NCBI GenBank assembly: GCA_045541355.1
Contig: JAZQIW010000056.1
Location: forward strand, 1-11,848
Direction: 5' to 3'
Length of the DNA stretch: 11,848 bases
DNA from: UMGS1387 sp045541355
Lineage (GTDB): Bacteria; Bacillota; Clostridia; Oscillospirales; CAG-382
The notes under the pieces were generated by a model. The model ran no database searches. It saw only the letters and a program-made list of their open reading frames with translations, and was not told the DNA's origin. The position numbers and the translations under genes were made by a program. Positions 6,442 through 11,848 of the stretch are shown here, piece by piece (positions within the stretch are counted from its first letter, which is position 1; every line of letters begins with the position of its first letter).

Positions 6442-6478
6442 GTCCTTAAGAACACTCGGCATATACGTCGGTTTTATT
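6442..6478 (-). repeat. Right copy of inverted boundary repeat
   Basis: This copy starts GTCCTTAAGAACACT and ends CGTCGGTTTTATT. It matches the reverse complement of 2904-2940 at 31 of 37 positions. A partial further direct copy of its middle (TCGGCATATACG at 6455-6466) occurs as TCGGCATCTACG at 6484-6495, just before the rlmA promoter. Confidence 0.75.
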
Positions 6479-6498
6479 TATCATTCGGCATCTACGGC

Positions 6499-6527
6499 TT
6501 GACGTAAAGCCCGTTATCTGTTAAAAT
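6499..6527 (+). promoter_or_regulatory. Promoter of the RlmA-type gene
   Basis: TTGACG (6499-6504), a 17-bp spacer and TAAAAT (6522-6527) form a good sigma-A promoter. GGAGGG (6539-6544) lies 8 nt before the GTG start at 6553. Confidence 0.7.
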
Positions 6528-6552
6528 GTAAATACTTCGGAGGGATGAAAAG

Positions 6553-7368
6553 GTGACAAGTGCATTTTGCTGTCCGCATTGCGGCTCGGCTCTTGAAAAA
6601 GCAGACAATCAATACAAATGCCCGTCAAACCACTGCTTTGACGTTTCAAAACAGGGGTATGTAAACCTGCTTATTTCCAACAAAAGCACCTCTCTTTCGG
6701 GAGACGACAAGGAAATGGTTAAAGCACGCACAAGGTTTCTCGATGCGGGTTTTTATGCACCGCTGAGGGATGAGTTGTGTGCCGTCTTACGGCAGGCAGA
6801 ATACGAAAAGGGACTGATAATCGACTCGGGATGCGGTGAAGGCTATTACACTTTTGGTTTTCTCCACGCCCTTTCGGGAAAAGGAGTTCGTGTTTCGGGC
6901 ATTGACATATCAAAATCAGCAATAAAGCACGCGGCGAAAAGATGCGCCGATGCCGAATTTGCCGTTGCCTCGGCATATCATCTGCCATACTCCGATGAAT
7001 GTGCAGATGCTGTTATAAACTGCTTTTCACCCGCAGCCTCAGATGAATTTTGCAGAGTTCTCAGAAAAGGCGGGCTTTTTATCTACGTGGTGCCGGGAGC
7101 AGCTCATCTATGGGAGCTTAAAAGCATTCTCTACGATTCCCCCTACAAAAATGAAGAAAAAACCGAAAGCTACGAGGGCTTTGAATTTTTAAAGGCAATC
7201 CCCGTAAGCACAAGCTTTACCCTTGAGGGTAACGACAAAATACTTGACCTTTTCCACATGACTCCCTACACATGGAACACACCTCGAGAGGGAGCAAGAC
7301 GTCTTGAGAACATTGAGAGTCTTTTTGTCAGGGCTGAGTTTTTTATTCACATATACAGAAAAAAATAA
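6553..7368 (+). CDS. rlmA: 23S rRNA (guanine-N1) methyltransferase, RlmA family
   Basis: This enzyme methylates N1 of a guanine in helix 35 of 23S rRNA (G745 in RlmA-I, G748 in the Gram-positive RlmA-II/TlrB branch, where the modification is linked to tylosin-type macrolides). The 271 residues begin with a zinc-finger: C7, C10, C23 and H27 in CPHCG...KCPSNHCFD, the pattern known for this family, followed by QGYVNLL and SGDDKEMVKARTRFLDAGFY, also family hallmarks. The AdoMet-binding loop DSGCGEG is at 91-97, followed by GIDISKSAIKHA (acidic residue for the ribose). The GTG start is set by GGAGGG upstream; a nearby ATG at 6545 is out of frame and hits a stop after three codons. The branch (position 745 or 748) cannot be decided here. 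The gene has its own promoter and a convergent terminator. Its base composition is like that of the chromosome, not the neighbouring island. Confidence 0.88.
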   Translation: MTSAFCCPHCGSALEKADNQYKCPSNHCFDVSKQGYVNLLISNKSTSLSGDDKEMVKARTRFLDAGFYAPLRDELCAVLRQAEYEKGLIIDSGCGEGYYTFGFLHALSGKGVRVSGIDISKSAIKHAAKRCADAEFAVASAYHLPYSDECADAVINCFSPAASDEFCRVLRKGGLFIYVVPGAAHLWELKSILYDSPYKNEEKTESYEGFEFLKAIPVSTSFTLEGNDKILDLFHMTPYTWNTPREGARRLENIESLFVRAEFFIHIYRKK

Positions 7369-7378
7369 ACATAAAACT

Positions 7379-7400
7379 GCCCGTCGCTTTTGCGACGGGC
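7379..7400. terminator. Bidirectional terminator between convergent genes
   Basis: GCCCGTCGC (7379-7387) pairs perfectly with GCGACGGGC (7392-7400) around TTTT. The hairpin lies in the 39-bp gap between the rlmA stop and the end of the minus-strand CBM9-like gene. T-richness is modest on both sides. Confidence 0.8.
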
Positions 7401-7407
7401 ATAATTC

Positions 7408-7992
7408 TTATTCTATCACCATTATACCGAAATACTCGGGTTTATGAAAATCGGGCTTTTCCCTGTCTACCATCTTCCAACAGCCATAGTGCGCCTGCTG
7501 TGTTTCATCACCGCATTTATACACATTTGAAGGAAGCCTTGCTCCCCTTTTGAATTCATACCGCGGCATATACTTCTTTATAAATTCAAAGGGAACAGTA
7601 TAATCAAGTGTCCAGCGGTCATGGAAAATTTCAGTTTTAATATCCAAAGCCTCGGCATCCTCAAGGGTAAAGCTTATCTCGTCTTCTCTGCCCATTCTGA
7701 AGGAAAAGTTCACAACGCCGTTGGCGTTCATTTCAAAATTAATATACCTTGCCGTATGCTCAGGGTCAAAGTTTACAAACCATTCAAGGCAGCTATCGAG
7801 ATGCACCGGCTGAAAATGCTTTTTCATTACCCTTTTGGGGTTACTTTCATATGCATCAAAGTGTACATGAAAGCCTTTTTCGCTATATGTGACGTTGAAC
7901 ACAATTTTCGGACAATAGCCGTCGGGATTTATATAATCGCAAATTGTAATCGTCGGGATATTCTCCGAACTTTTTTTCTTTATTGTATACAT
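7408..7992 (-). CDS. CBM9-like (carbohydrate-binding family 9-like) protein
   Basis: This 194-residue soluble protein resembles the CBM9-like beta-sandwich domain found in many Firmicutes and Bacteroidetes as a stand-alone protein. Visible features are VHLDSCLEWFVNF (63-75), YINFEMNANG (83-92), a DRWTLDYTVPFEFI strand pair and a C-terminal NVYKCGDETQQAHYGCW...PEYFG stretch, in the order typical for the family. There is no signal peptide or membrane segment, so it acts inside the cell. The ligand and role are unknown; binding of a sugar or glycan breakdown product is a family-based guess. I chose ATG at 7992 because GGAGG (8000-8004, minus strand) lies 7 nt upstream; a longer frame to 8049 has no such site. 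The gene follows the pyridoxal kinase on the same strand with a 71-bp gap that contains a stem-loop, so co-transcription is uncertain. Confidence 0.72.
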   Translation of the reverse strand: MYTIKKKSSENIPTITICDYINPDGYCPKIVFNVTYSEKGFHVHFDAYESNPKRVMKKHFQPVHLDSCLEWFVNFDPEHTARYINFEMNANGVVNFSFRMGREDEISFTLEDAEALDIKTEIFHDRWTLDYTVPFEFIKKYMPRYEFKRGARLPSNVYKCGDETQQAHYGCWKMVDREKPDFHKPEYFGIMVIE

Positions 7993-8017
7993 TTTTCTTC
8001 CTCCGTAACAAAATAAT

Positions 8018-8053
8018 CGGCGTGTACAGTATAAATATACCACAACCACGCCG
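8018..8053 (-). terminator. Stem-loop between pyridoxal kinase and CBM9-like genes
   Basis: CGGCGTG (8018-8024) and CACGCCG (8047-8053) pair. Inside them GTATA (8029-8033) and TATAC (8036-8040) pair around AA, so the whole can form an interrupted hairpin. On the minus strand it begins 11 bp after the kinase stop and is followed by ATTATTTTG, a weak T tract. It may act as kinase terminator, and the inner GTATAAATATAC palindrome could instead be an operator for the downstream gene, since a TATACT -10-like box overlaps it. No good -35 box was found for that reading. Confidence 0.5.
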
Positions 8054-8063
8054 AGTATTCAAG

Positions 8064-8894
8064 TTATTTCAGCATTTCAATAAGCTTTGGCAGAACAGGC
8101 TCAAATCTTGCGCCGTAAAAATGCTCTTTATCCTTCTCTGTGCACTTTATGCACTCAACAACATAGTCCGCCGCAATTTTTGCGCTGTCAAAAACGCTTT
8201 TTTCCCTCATCAATGCTCCCACAAATGCCGAGGCATAAATATCTCCCGTACCATGACAGCCGTGAGAGATTCTGTCATGGGCATAGTCGCAAAAGCTCTC
8301 CCCGTCATACATAACAAAGCCCGTCTTTCCTTCTGTAAAGCTTTCTCCCGTCAGTATAACATTCTTTGCGCCCATATCATAAAGCTTTGATACAAGCATT
8401 TTAAGAAATTCCTTGTCGTGTCTTTCGACATAAGGCGTATCCGTCAAAAAGCACGCCTCGGTGATATTGGGCAAAATATAGTCTGCCAGAGGCAAAAGAG
8501 TTCTCATCTCTGCCACAAAATCCATATCAAAGCCGTAGTACAGCTTTCCGTTATCCGCCATGGCAGGGTCTACAATGTTGACGCTGTTTTCATTTCCCAT
8601 TGTTTTGAGAATGTTCTTTACGTATTCTATCTGCTTTGCCGAGCCGAGATAGCCTGTATATATCGCATCAAAGCTTATGCCTTCCTTTTGCCAATGCTCC
8701 TGTATCTTCGGGATGTCATCCGTAAGGTCGCGGAAGGTGTACCCCGTAAAGCCGCCCGTATGGGTGGAAAGCACCGCCGAGGGAATGACCGCCGTCTCTA
8801 TGCCGCAGGCAGATATAATGGGAAGTGCCACCGTCAGCGAGCACTGTCCGACACATGAAATGTCCTGTATTGTTACTATTCTTTTAAAAGCCAT
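8064..8894 (-). CDS. pdxY: Pyridoxamine/pyridoxal kinase
   Basis: This ribokinase-superfamily kinase phosphorylates pyridoxal, pyridoxamine or pyridoxine with ATP in vitamin B6 salvage, giving PLP or its precursors, in the cytosol. The 276-residue protein has all main marks: an N-terminal strand with VTIQDISCVGQCSL, the THTGGFTGYTF substrate/lid region (44-54), DPAMAD (109-114), NITE (143-146, Mg/ATP site) and CHGTGD (213-218) with the catalytic Asp218 and anion hole. Length is typical. A frame upstream of 8894 is open but not coding-like; ATG at 8894 has GGGAG (8904-8908) 9 nt upstream. It is transcribed divergently from the MocR-type regulator, the standard arrangement for PdxR-controlled B6 genes. 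PdxY and the Gram-positive PdxK/ThiD2 type cannot be separated with certainty by eye, and the CHGTGD cysteine leans to the latter. Confidence 0.88.
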   Translation of the reverse strand: MAFKRIVTIQDISCVGQCSLTVALPIISACGIETAVIPSAVLSTHTGGFTGYTFRDLTDDIPKIQEHWQKEGISFDAIYTGYLGSAKQIEYVKNILKTMGNENSVNIVDPAMADNGKLYYGFDMDFVAEMRTLLPLADYILPNITEACFLTDTPYVERHDKEFLKMLVSKLYDMGAKNVILTGESFTEGKTGFVMYDGESFCDYAHDRISHGCHGTGDIYASAFVGALMREKSVFDSAKIAADYVVECIKCTEKDKEHFYGARFEPVLPKLIEMLK

Positions 8895-8918
8895 TGTTTT
8901 TTTCTCCCAATAAATGTC

Positions 8919-8967
8919 TTTACTTTTTTGTATGTCTATATTATAATCATATTTGGAGATATGTAAA
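8919..8967. promoter_or_regulatory. Overlapping divergent promoters, kinase and regulator
   Basis: Rightward: TTTACT (8919-8924), 17 bp, TATAAT (8942-8947) for the regulator. Leftward: TTTACA (8962-8967), 16 bp, TATAAT on the minus strand (8940-8945) for the kinase. The two -10 boxes share four bases, so the promoters exclude each other and one regulator bound here could control both. Clear MocR direct repeats were not identified. Confidence 0.65.
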
Positions 8968-8998
8968 TAGTCAAAAAAGGAGATTTTTTTAAGACCAG

Positions 8999-10060
8999 AT
9001 GAATGATAAAAAATACATATTGCTCTATAAGAGCATAAAAGAAAAGATACTTTCGGGAGAATATAAAAAAGGGCAGAAGCTGCCCTCAAAGCGCGTTACT
9101 GCAAGCCGTACGGGATACAGTCTAATAACAGTCGAAAACGCCTACCGTCTTTTGTCGGATGAAGGGTATATTACATCGCGTGAAAAAAGCGGCTACTATG
9201 TCAGACAAACCTTTTTCGTGCCGCAAAGCAAGCATACCGATGTAAAAAAGCCGCTTCAGCTTTTATCGGAAGAAGCAATGCAGACAGATAATGTCGGATT
9301 TGAGTATTCGTTATGGTGCAAAACCGTAAGGAAGGTTTTAAGCGACAGGGGGCGCGAGCTGTTTGTCAAAAGTCCGCCCAAGGGCTGCGCGTGTCTGAGA
9401 AATGCAATTGCCGAATATCTTCTCAGATACCGCGGAATGTATGCAGAGCCGGAGAGAATAATAATCGGCTCGGGTGCTGAGCAGTTATATGAGGCAGCCG
9501 TTAGAACACTTGGCAGAGAAAAGGTGTACGGTCATGAAAACCCCTGCTATGACCAGATAAAGACGGTATACGAGGGCTTGGGGCTTGAGGTGCGCCCCCT
9601 TGATATGGCAGACGACGGCATTAAAAGCTCTTGCCTTTGGGACAGCGGTATAGATGTTCTGCACGTAACTCCCTTTCACAGCTATCCCTCAGGCGTTACC
9701 GCCAGTGCCTCCAAACGCCACGAATACCTTAACTGGGCAATACAAAATAACGGCTACATAATTGAGGATGACTTTGACAGCGAATTTTTCATCCCCGTAA
9801 GCCCTATTGAAACCCTTTTTAATCTCGATAAAAGCAAACGGGTTATCTATATCAATACCTTTTCAAAGAGCCTCTCTCCCTCCTTTAGAATGGGCTATAT
9901 GATTCTCCCTGAACACCTTATCCCCTCGTATGACTCTACTATGGGTAGATATTCCTGCACAGTCCCCGTTCTTGAACAACACGTTTTGTCCGAATTTATC
10001 GCCGGCGGTCACTTCGAAAGACACCTTAACCGTGTCAGAAGGCAAAGAAAAGGCGTGTAG
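8999..10060 (+). CDS. MocR/PdxR-type transcriptional regulator, C-terminally truncated
   Basis: This GntR-type regulator is fused to an aminotransferase-like domain that senses PLP; next to a pyridoxal kinase it is most likely PdxR-like. Residues 1-70 form the winged helix (LPSKRVTASRTGYSLITVEN, then the wing up to GYYV). The fold-type-I PLP domain follows, with GSGAEQL, TPFHSYPSG, EDDFDSEF and TFSKSLSPSFRMGY; K290 is the Schiff-base lysine. The family is usually about 450-480 residues, with some 160 after the lysine. Here only 63 follow: homology-like sequence runs out after HLNRVRR and the frame stops at 10060, about where a possible repeat starts (10059). No C-terminal remnant is seen further on. 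The C-terminal small domain is therefore lost and the gene is probably a pseudogene or a PLP-blind regulator. The ATG at 8999 is poorly placed behind AGGAGA (8978-8983), but an in-frame stop at 8990 excludes a longer form. Confidence 0.8.
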   Translation: MNDKKYILLYKSIKEKILSGEYKKGQKLPSKRVTASRTGYSLITVENAYRLLSDEGYITSREKSGYYVRQTFFVPQSKHTDVKKPLQLLSEEAMQTDNVGFEYSLWCKTVRKVLSDRGRELFVKSPPKGCACLRNAIAEYLLRYRGMYAEPERIIIGSGAEQLYEAAVRTLGREKVYGHENPCYDQIKTVYEGLGLEVRPLDMADDGIKSSCLWDSGIDVLHVTPFHSYPSGVTASASKRHEYLNWAIQNNGYIIEDDFDSEFFIPVSPIETLFNLDKSKRVIYINTFSKSLSPSFRMGYMILPEHLIPSYDSTMGRYSCTVPVLEQHVLSEFIAGGHFERHLNRVRRQRKGV

Positions 10061-10220
10061 TTACAGACAGCAGAGTTTTTCCGCTTTTTCTTTAGAAAAA
10101 GAAAAAGCTTGGCAAAAAGAAACCGTGAAAGGAACATTGATTTTTGGGATTAGGCTCAAACGTATAATTCTCGATTGCAGCGTCGCAACGTGCGAAACTC
10201 CTGTCATGCAAAATGTAACT
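10059..10220. mobile_element. Possible short repeat element (MITE-like) at the end of the regulator gene
   Basis: This non-coding stretch is bounded by a 7-bp inverted repeat, AGTTACA (10059-10065) and TGTAACT (10214-10220). Inside it is a perfect 11-bp stem GCTTTTTCTTT / AAAGAAAAAGC (10083-10093, 10098-10108). It begins where the regulator gene loses its family resemblance. No target duplication is visible and no second copy exists in this window, so identity as a mobile element is tentative. Confidence 0.3.
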
Positions 10221-10239
10221 TAAAAAAGTAACAAAAAAA

Positions 10240-10261
10240 GGCATCCGTCGGATGCCTTTTT
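10240..10261. terminator. Bidirectional terminator between convergent genes
   Basis: GGCATCC (10240-10246) pairs with GGATGCC (10250-10256) around GTC, with seven A before and five T after. It serves the leftward oxidoreductase operon ending at 10276 and the rightward regulator. Confidence 0.85.
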
Positions 10262-10275
10262 CGCTGTATTGAAAA

Positions 10276-11127
10276 TTAAAGCTCAATCCACTGCCCGTCG
10301 TTTTCGTAGCCCTTGATAAGAGCCTCTCTTATCTTCATGCAGTCAAGAGTCTGCTGTGAATCAAAGGGAATAACGCCGTCTTCATAAAACTTGATAATGT
10401 CCTTGAGAAGTGCGGGGAAGAATGACGAAGCAATGGGCTTCTGTTCGCCGCTTTCCTTGCCGTCATCTGCATAAACGGTGTAAGGATATCTCGGTGAATA
10501 AACAACCTTTGCGCGAGAGTTGTCCTCGTATATCACTGTACAATCAGAGGTAAGACCTACCGTTTCAACCTTCAAGCGGACAGGCTTCTTGGGACATATC
10601 TTAACAAGCATTTCAACAAGATGAATAATGTATTCGGCAAAGTTTGAGCCGGGGCCTGTGATAATAACAGACTTAACGTCATCAAGCGTCTTGTAGTAGT
10701 CAAGCTCCTGTGCATATCTGAGAGCAGAAGTAGAGAAGAAGGGAGCACCCGACTTCTTACCGATTTCAAAAATCTTCTCTGCAGTAGCATAATCGGGAGT
10801 AAATGTCTTGTCAATATATGTTCTCTTTCCGTAAGGAAGCGCCTTCTGCGCATAGCCGAGATGAGTCTCGGGGAATGTGGGGGCAAGAATCATGATAACG
10901 TCGCTCTTTTCGCAAAGCTCTTCGATTGTATCACATTTTTCTGCACCGTACTTTTCACACCATTCGGCGGTTGTAACACCGTCAAGGGGACTCTTGTCAA
11001 GCTCTGCATACGCATATGCTACCTTGTAGTCTGTGCCGAGAGCTTCGTTGGCTTCGGCAATCCATGCAGGATAGCTGTTTGCGTGCCACTCACTGATATA
11101 GTAATCGATGAAACCAATTTTTTTCAT
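10276..11127 (-). CDS. Gfo/Idh/MocA-family oxidoreductase-like protein
   Basis: This 283-residue protein has the two-domain plan of Gfo/Idh/MocA dehydrogenases, which act on sugars, inositols and their derivatives with NAD(P). An N-terminal Rossmann-like domain (1-130) begins KKIGFIDYYISEWHANSYP, without the usual GxGxxG turn. The SDVIMILAPTFPETHLGYAQKAL segment is standard, and the catalytic EKP motif is replaced by D106-K107-T, keeping the lysine. STSALRYA (132-139) starts the C-terminal substrate domain, which is shorter than usual (full-length members have about 330-390 residues). It could be an enzyme with unusual cofactor binding or a non-catalytic partner. The start at 11127 is supported by AGGA (11136-11139), 8 nt upstream. 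It follows a second family member on the same strand with a 49-bp gap, so the two probably form an operon and act on the same pathway. The substrate is not readable. Confidence 0.78.
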   Translation of the reverse strand: MKKIGFIDYYISEWHANSYPAWIAEANEALGTDYKVAYAYAELDKSPLDGVTTAEWCEKYGAEKCDTIEELCEKSDVIMILAPTFPETHLGYAQKALPYGKRTYIDKTFTPDYATAEKIFEIGKKSGAPFFSTSALRYAQELDYYKTLDDVKSVIITGPGSNFAEYIIHLVEMLVKICPKKPVRLKVETVGLTSDCTVIYEDNSRAKVVYSPRYPYTVYADDGKESGEQKPIASSFFPALLKDIIKFYEDGVIPFDSQQTLDCMKIREALIKGYENDGQWIEL

Positions 11128-11176
11128 GGTGTTTTTCCTTTCAATAGCGTTGGATATTTATTATCTGCCGCGTGAA

Positions 11177-11848
11177 TTACTTAGAAAAAGTAACCTTGTC
11201 AGCTTCAAGCTCCTTGTGAGCATCAGCAGACTGATAGAGCATATCAAGAAGCTTTGCACTCTCAAGAACATTGTCAATGTTGCCGCGAGTCTTTACGCCT
11301 GTGTCAATGGAGTCAAGGAATGCTCTGTCTTCAGCAAGATACTGATTGGGAATGTCGTATTCGGGCTTTTCAGTTTCGAGTGTCTGACCGTCAAATACCT
11401 GAATCATGCCCTGATACTGGAGTCTTGCACCCTTCTTGTCGCCAAGGAAGTCAACATACATTTCTCCGATGTCAAGGTTCTGTGCCCAAGCACCGTTAAG
11501 AGAGATTGTTGCCTTGTCTGTTCTTACGTAACCTGTTACGTAGTCGTCAACGTCGTTTGTACCTTCAAGGTTCATTGTATCCTCAGCCCACATGCCCTTG
11601 TACTTATAGGACTTCATATCCTTAGCCATTTCGCAGTATGTATCGCAAGTAACTGTCTTAAGCTTTGCGCCGTCAAGAACATAGAGAATGAGGTCAAGGA
11701 AATGTACACCCCAGTCAATAAGAGCTCCGCCGCCGGATGCTGCCTTTGTTGTGAAGTCGCCGCCAAGGCCGGGGATGCTTCTGCAAGCTCTGAAGGAGCA
11801 AACGATGTGATAGATATCACCGAAGTCGCCGTTCTTGTACATTTCAGC
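11177..11848 (-). CDS. Gfo/Idh/MocA-family oxidoreductase, C-terminal part (5' end outside window)
   Basis: This is the C-terminal domain of an NAD(P)-dependent Gfo/Idh/MocA oxidoreductase; 223 residues are visible and the frame runs past the right window edge, so the Rossmann domain and start are missing. GGGALIDWGVHFLDLILYVL is the conserved family helix preceding the beta-sheet, with the catalytic-region Asp and His (DWGVH). DDYVTGYVRTDKATISLNGAWAQN and the C-terminal EDRAFLDSIDTG...NVLESAKLLDMLYQSA helix also fit the family. There is no terminator between it and the next gene, only a 49-bp gap, so it is the upstream gene of a two-gene or longer operon. Codon use looks polished (few rare codons), suggesting good expression. 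The substrate cannot be named. Confidence 0.85.
   Translation of the reverse strand, partial: AEMYKNGDFGDIYHIVCSFRACRSIPGLGGDFTTKAASGGGALIDWGVHFLDLILYVLDGAKLKTVTCDTYCEMAKDMKSYKYKGMWAEDTMNLEGTNDVDDYVTGYVRTDKATISLNGAWAQNLDIGEMYVDFLGDKKGARLQYQGMIQVFDGQTLETEKPEYDIPNQYLAEDRAFLDSIDTGVKTRGNIDNVLESAKLLDMLYQSADAHKELEADKVTFSK

Noticed and set aside
7993..8049. 19-residue N-terminal extension of the CBM9-like protein
   Set aside because: Would run through the stem-loop and the GGAGG site that fits the ATG at 7992.
8418..8858. Plus-strand 146-codon frame opposite the kinase
   Set aside because: Lies wholly within the conserved pyridoxal kinase gene on the other strand; a shadow frame.
8895..9089. N-terminal extension of the kinase frame
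   Set aside because: The extension is not family-like, overlaps the divergent regulator, and the start at 8894 has a proper ribosome binding site.
1..11848. CRISPR array, tRNA or rRNA genes, transposase or integrase gene
   Set aside because: No regularly spaced repeats, no cloverleaf with CCA-type end, no rRNA signatures and no DDE, HUH or tyrosine-recombinase protein found in the window.

Overview
The window looks like a chromosomal piece of a low-to-mid GC gut Firmicute (Clostridia, probably an Oscillospiraceae/Ruminococcaceae relative). The grounds are strong AGGAGG-type ribosome binding sites, short hairpin-plus-T terminators, an ECF vitamin-transporter S component, a cytosolic GH92 mannosidase, a Gram-positive-type RlmA, and paired Gfo/Idh/MocA oxidoreductases. 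The taxon is inferred from family resemblance only.

Layout, left to right. 2-439: 3' end of an ECF transporter S component, followed by a GC-rich unexplained block (440-640) and a bidirectional terminator. 914-2899: GH92 alpha-mannosidase with its own promoter; its C-terminus looks cut short. 2904-6478: an AT-rich island that differs clearly in base and codon use from both flanks. It carries a three-gene operon: a ribbon-helix-helix (RHH) repressor-like protein, a fused endonuclease/adenine methyltransferase, and a two-TRD specificity subunit. The subunit sizes and domain order match a BcgI-like type IIB restriction-modification system. The island is bordered on both sides by an inverted 37-bp motif, each copy followed on the inside, after 8-9 nt, by a strong hairpin. 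6553-7368: RlmA-type 23S rRNA guanine-N1 methyltransferase with a clear promoter. 7408-7992 (minus): CBM9-like protein. 8064-8894 (minus): pyridoxal/pyridoxamine kinase. 8999-10060 (plus): MocR/PdxR-type PLP-dependent regulator, divergent from the kinase and sharing back-to-back promoters with it, but truncated in its C-terminal domain next to a possible small repeat (10059-10220). 10276-11127 and 11177-11848 (both minus): two Gfo/Idh/MocA oxidoreductase-family proteins in one operon, the second cut by the window edge.

How the genes work together. The operon in the island should be a self-contained defence module. The RHH protein is the natural candidate to hold back the promoter through two identical ATGATATCAT palindromes, one overlapping the -10 and one just before the ribosome binding site. 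The kinase and the MocR regulator form a classic vitamin B6 salvage pair. The GH92, CBM9-like and Gfo/Idh genes point to a glycan and sugar-derivative metabolism background.

The most interesting observation is the symmetric boundary structure of the restriction-modification island, together with two flanking genes (GH92 and pdxR-like) that appear to have lost their 3' ends next to repeat-like sequences.
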